Origin: a virus
Virus record (IMG/VR): IMGVR_UViG_3300028388_001880
Location: 1 to 22,295 of that record
Direction: 5' to 3' (one strand)
DNA length: 22,295 nt
Shown: positions 21,475 through 22,295 of the stretch, piece after piece
Numbering within the stretch: position 1 is the first letter of the stretch
Layout: every line of letters begins with the position of its first letter
The notes under the pieces: generated by a model
Told to the model about the DNA's origin: nothing
The model's database searches: none
Seen by the model: the letters and a program-made list of their open reading frames with translations, nothing else
Translations under genes and position numbers: made by a program

Positions 21475-22214
21475 TTTCCTTAAAATCCATATTGGCAGAA
21501 GGTATGTATGACAAAATAACGGGTATCGTTATAAAAGATATATTCAAAGAATTAAATAGTGCTTATACCAAATCGGGTACACAAGATAATCCAAAAAAAT
21601 ATAAAGGAACGGTAGTACGTACTAATGATGAAATAAAAGATGTACAGTACTATTTTATAAAGCGGGATTCTTTTATAGATATGGGTGAATATTTTGATAA
21701 AGTATCTGGATTATACTTTTCATTAGAAATTGCTATTGTTTTTGCACCATCCATACCAAACGGAAAACCTATGATTGAAGGTTTTGCATCAGGTGATGAT
21801 GCGGCAATAGAAATACAAATAGCCATCAACTCCGAGTCAGGTAAGAAAGATTTCTCAAAAGTACAAGCCATATTAAGAGATGTGGTTAGACATGAATTAG
21901 AACATTTGACACAAAGAGGATTTAATCAAAAGACGGGCAAGAAAAGAAACAAGAACTTCAAGATGCGTGATAAAATAGCCGCTGACCCTAAACAAAGTTA
22001 CAAATACGCTACCCTTGCCAATGAGATAGAACCGATGCTACAAGGGTTATACTCAAAAGCAAAAACTCTAAAACAGCCATTTCAGAAAGTGGTAGAAGAT
22101 TTCTTGGATGAATTAGTAGAACTTGGCAGAATTAGAGAAGAAGATAAAAAGAAGATATATGTTAAGTGGAAACGTGCTATTCCTAAAATAGGAGGTTTAC
22201 CAAAATTAAAATAA
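21471..22214 (+). CDS. HExxH metalloprotease with capsid-targeting-like presequence
   Basis: 247 aa, GTG start at 21471 overlapping the previous stop (GTGA). The GTG is preferred over ATG 21504 because it restores the presequence M-I-S-L-K-S-I-L-A-E-G, which matches the previous gene's M-I-x-L-K-x-x-x-x-E-G and ends with L8-A-E10|G11, a T4 prohead protease-type site. The zinc motif is H141-E142-L-E-H145 in V-V-R-H-E-L-E-H-L-T-Q. A later A-N-E185-I-E187-P-M-L segment may supply the third ligand, as in gluzincins. The N-terminal 110 residues are a beta-containing domain unlike a known prodomain. If packaged, it would be a protease delivered with the genome. The C-terminus is helical and basic. 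Confidence 0.7.
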   Translation: MISLKSILAEGMYDKITGIVIKDIFKELNSAYTKSGTQDNPKKYKGTVVRTNDEIKDVQYYFIKRDSFIDMGEYFDKVSGLYFSLEIAIVFAPSIPNGKPMIEGFASGDDAAIEIQIAINSESGKKDFSKVQAILRDVVRHELEHLTQRGFNQKTGKKRNKNFKMRDKIAADPKQSYKYATLANEIEPMLQGLYSKAKTLKQPFQKVVEDFLDELVELGRIREEDKKKIYVKWKRAIPKIGGLPKLK

Positions 22215-22220
22215 TAGGTT

Positions 22221-22295
22221 ATGAGTAAAATCCGAGAAATACTAACAGGTTGGGGTAACTTGGCAGTAGATAAGTTAGGTAGATTAGATGAAAAT
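22221..22295 (+). CDS. Start of a phage protein, unknown (partial)
   Basis: ATG 22221 then 25 codons to the window edge: M-S-K-I-R-E-I-L-T-G-W-G-N-L-A-V-D-K-L. It begins 6 nt after the metalloprotease stop, in the same operon. Unlike the two genes before it, it lacks the (L/I)-x-E|G presequence (here L-T-G). Too short to classify. Confidence 0.5.
   Translation, partial: MSKIREILTGWGNLAVDKLGRLDEN

Noticed and set aside
1-22295. tRNA, rRNA, CRISPR array, insertion sequence or integrase
   Set aside because: No cloverleaf, regularly spaced repeats, transposase or recombinase motif was seen on either strand by eye; a tRNA scan would be decisive.

Overview
The window is a stretch of a double-stranded DNA tailed phage with a contractile tail (T4-like myovirus architecture), AT-rich, with nearly all genes on the + strand and tightly packed. 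The host is most likely a member of the Bacteroidota. Several genes are preceded by the Bacteroidota-type promoter TTTG-N20-TATATTTG (-33 TTTG, -7 TAnnTTTG), and the partial gene at the left edge ends in a BACON-like beta-sandwich repeat.

Layout. 1-901: tail of a BACON-like surface or fibre protein, then a small glycosyltransferase-like protein. 987-4254: small coiled-coil protein, tail sheath (gp18-like) and tail tube (gp19-like). 4281-5128: an accessory island with a terminator, two host-type promoters, a 55-aa gene, an opposite-strand 99-aa gene with its own promoter and terminator, and a 68-aa gene. 5131-6094: a cassette with a structured leader and a 266-aa zinc-ribbon protein, bounded by repeats. 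6112-14910: the tail and baseplate assembly run: a gp26-like protein overlapping a short gp51/chaperone-like ORF at a T7 run (possible frameshift), a 69-aa protein, tape measure, gp48/54-like tube-end protein, LysM gp53-like wedge protein, baseplate hub, and two small proteins. 14906-16586: a second accessory unit with host-type promoters: two tiny ORFs and a very short family-A DNA polymerase (422 aa) lacking most of the thumb region. 16590-18807: SNase-like nuclease and a 611-aa protein. 18808-20713: a 617-aa unknown protein. 20739-22295: a conserved phage protein and two genes whose products begin with matching capsid-targeting-like presequences, the second being an HExxH metalloprotease, then the start of another gene.

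Two promoter grammars stand out. Accessory genes carry the canonical host-type TTTG-N20-TATATTTG-like promoter (five cases, all with exactly 20 nt spacing). The virion genes and some others are preceded by an ATATTTAT-centred element (nine cases) with no -33 box at that spacing, a candidate phage late promoter. Most virion proteins would therefore be made together late, while the accessory units and the small polymerase could be read by unmodified host RNA polymerase.

The observations most worth following are the minimal polymerase, the presumptive capsid-packaged metalloprotease, the gp26/gp51 overlap at a homopolymer, the structured leader with a long-range inverted repeat, and the self-contained inverted gene. 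Function calls rest on motif recognition by eye; no database search was run.
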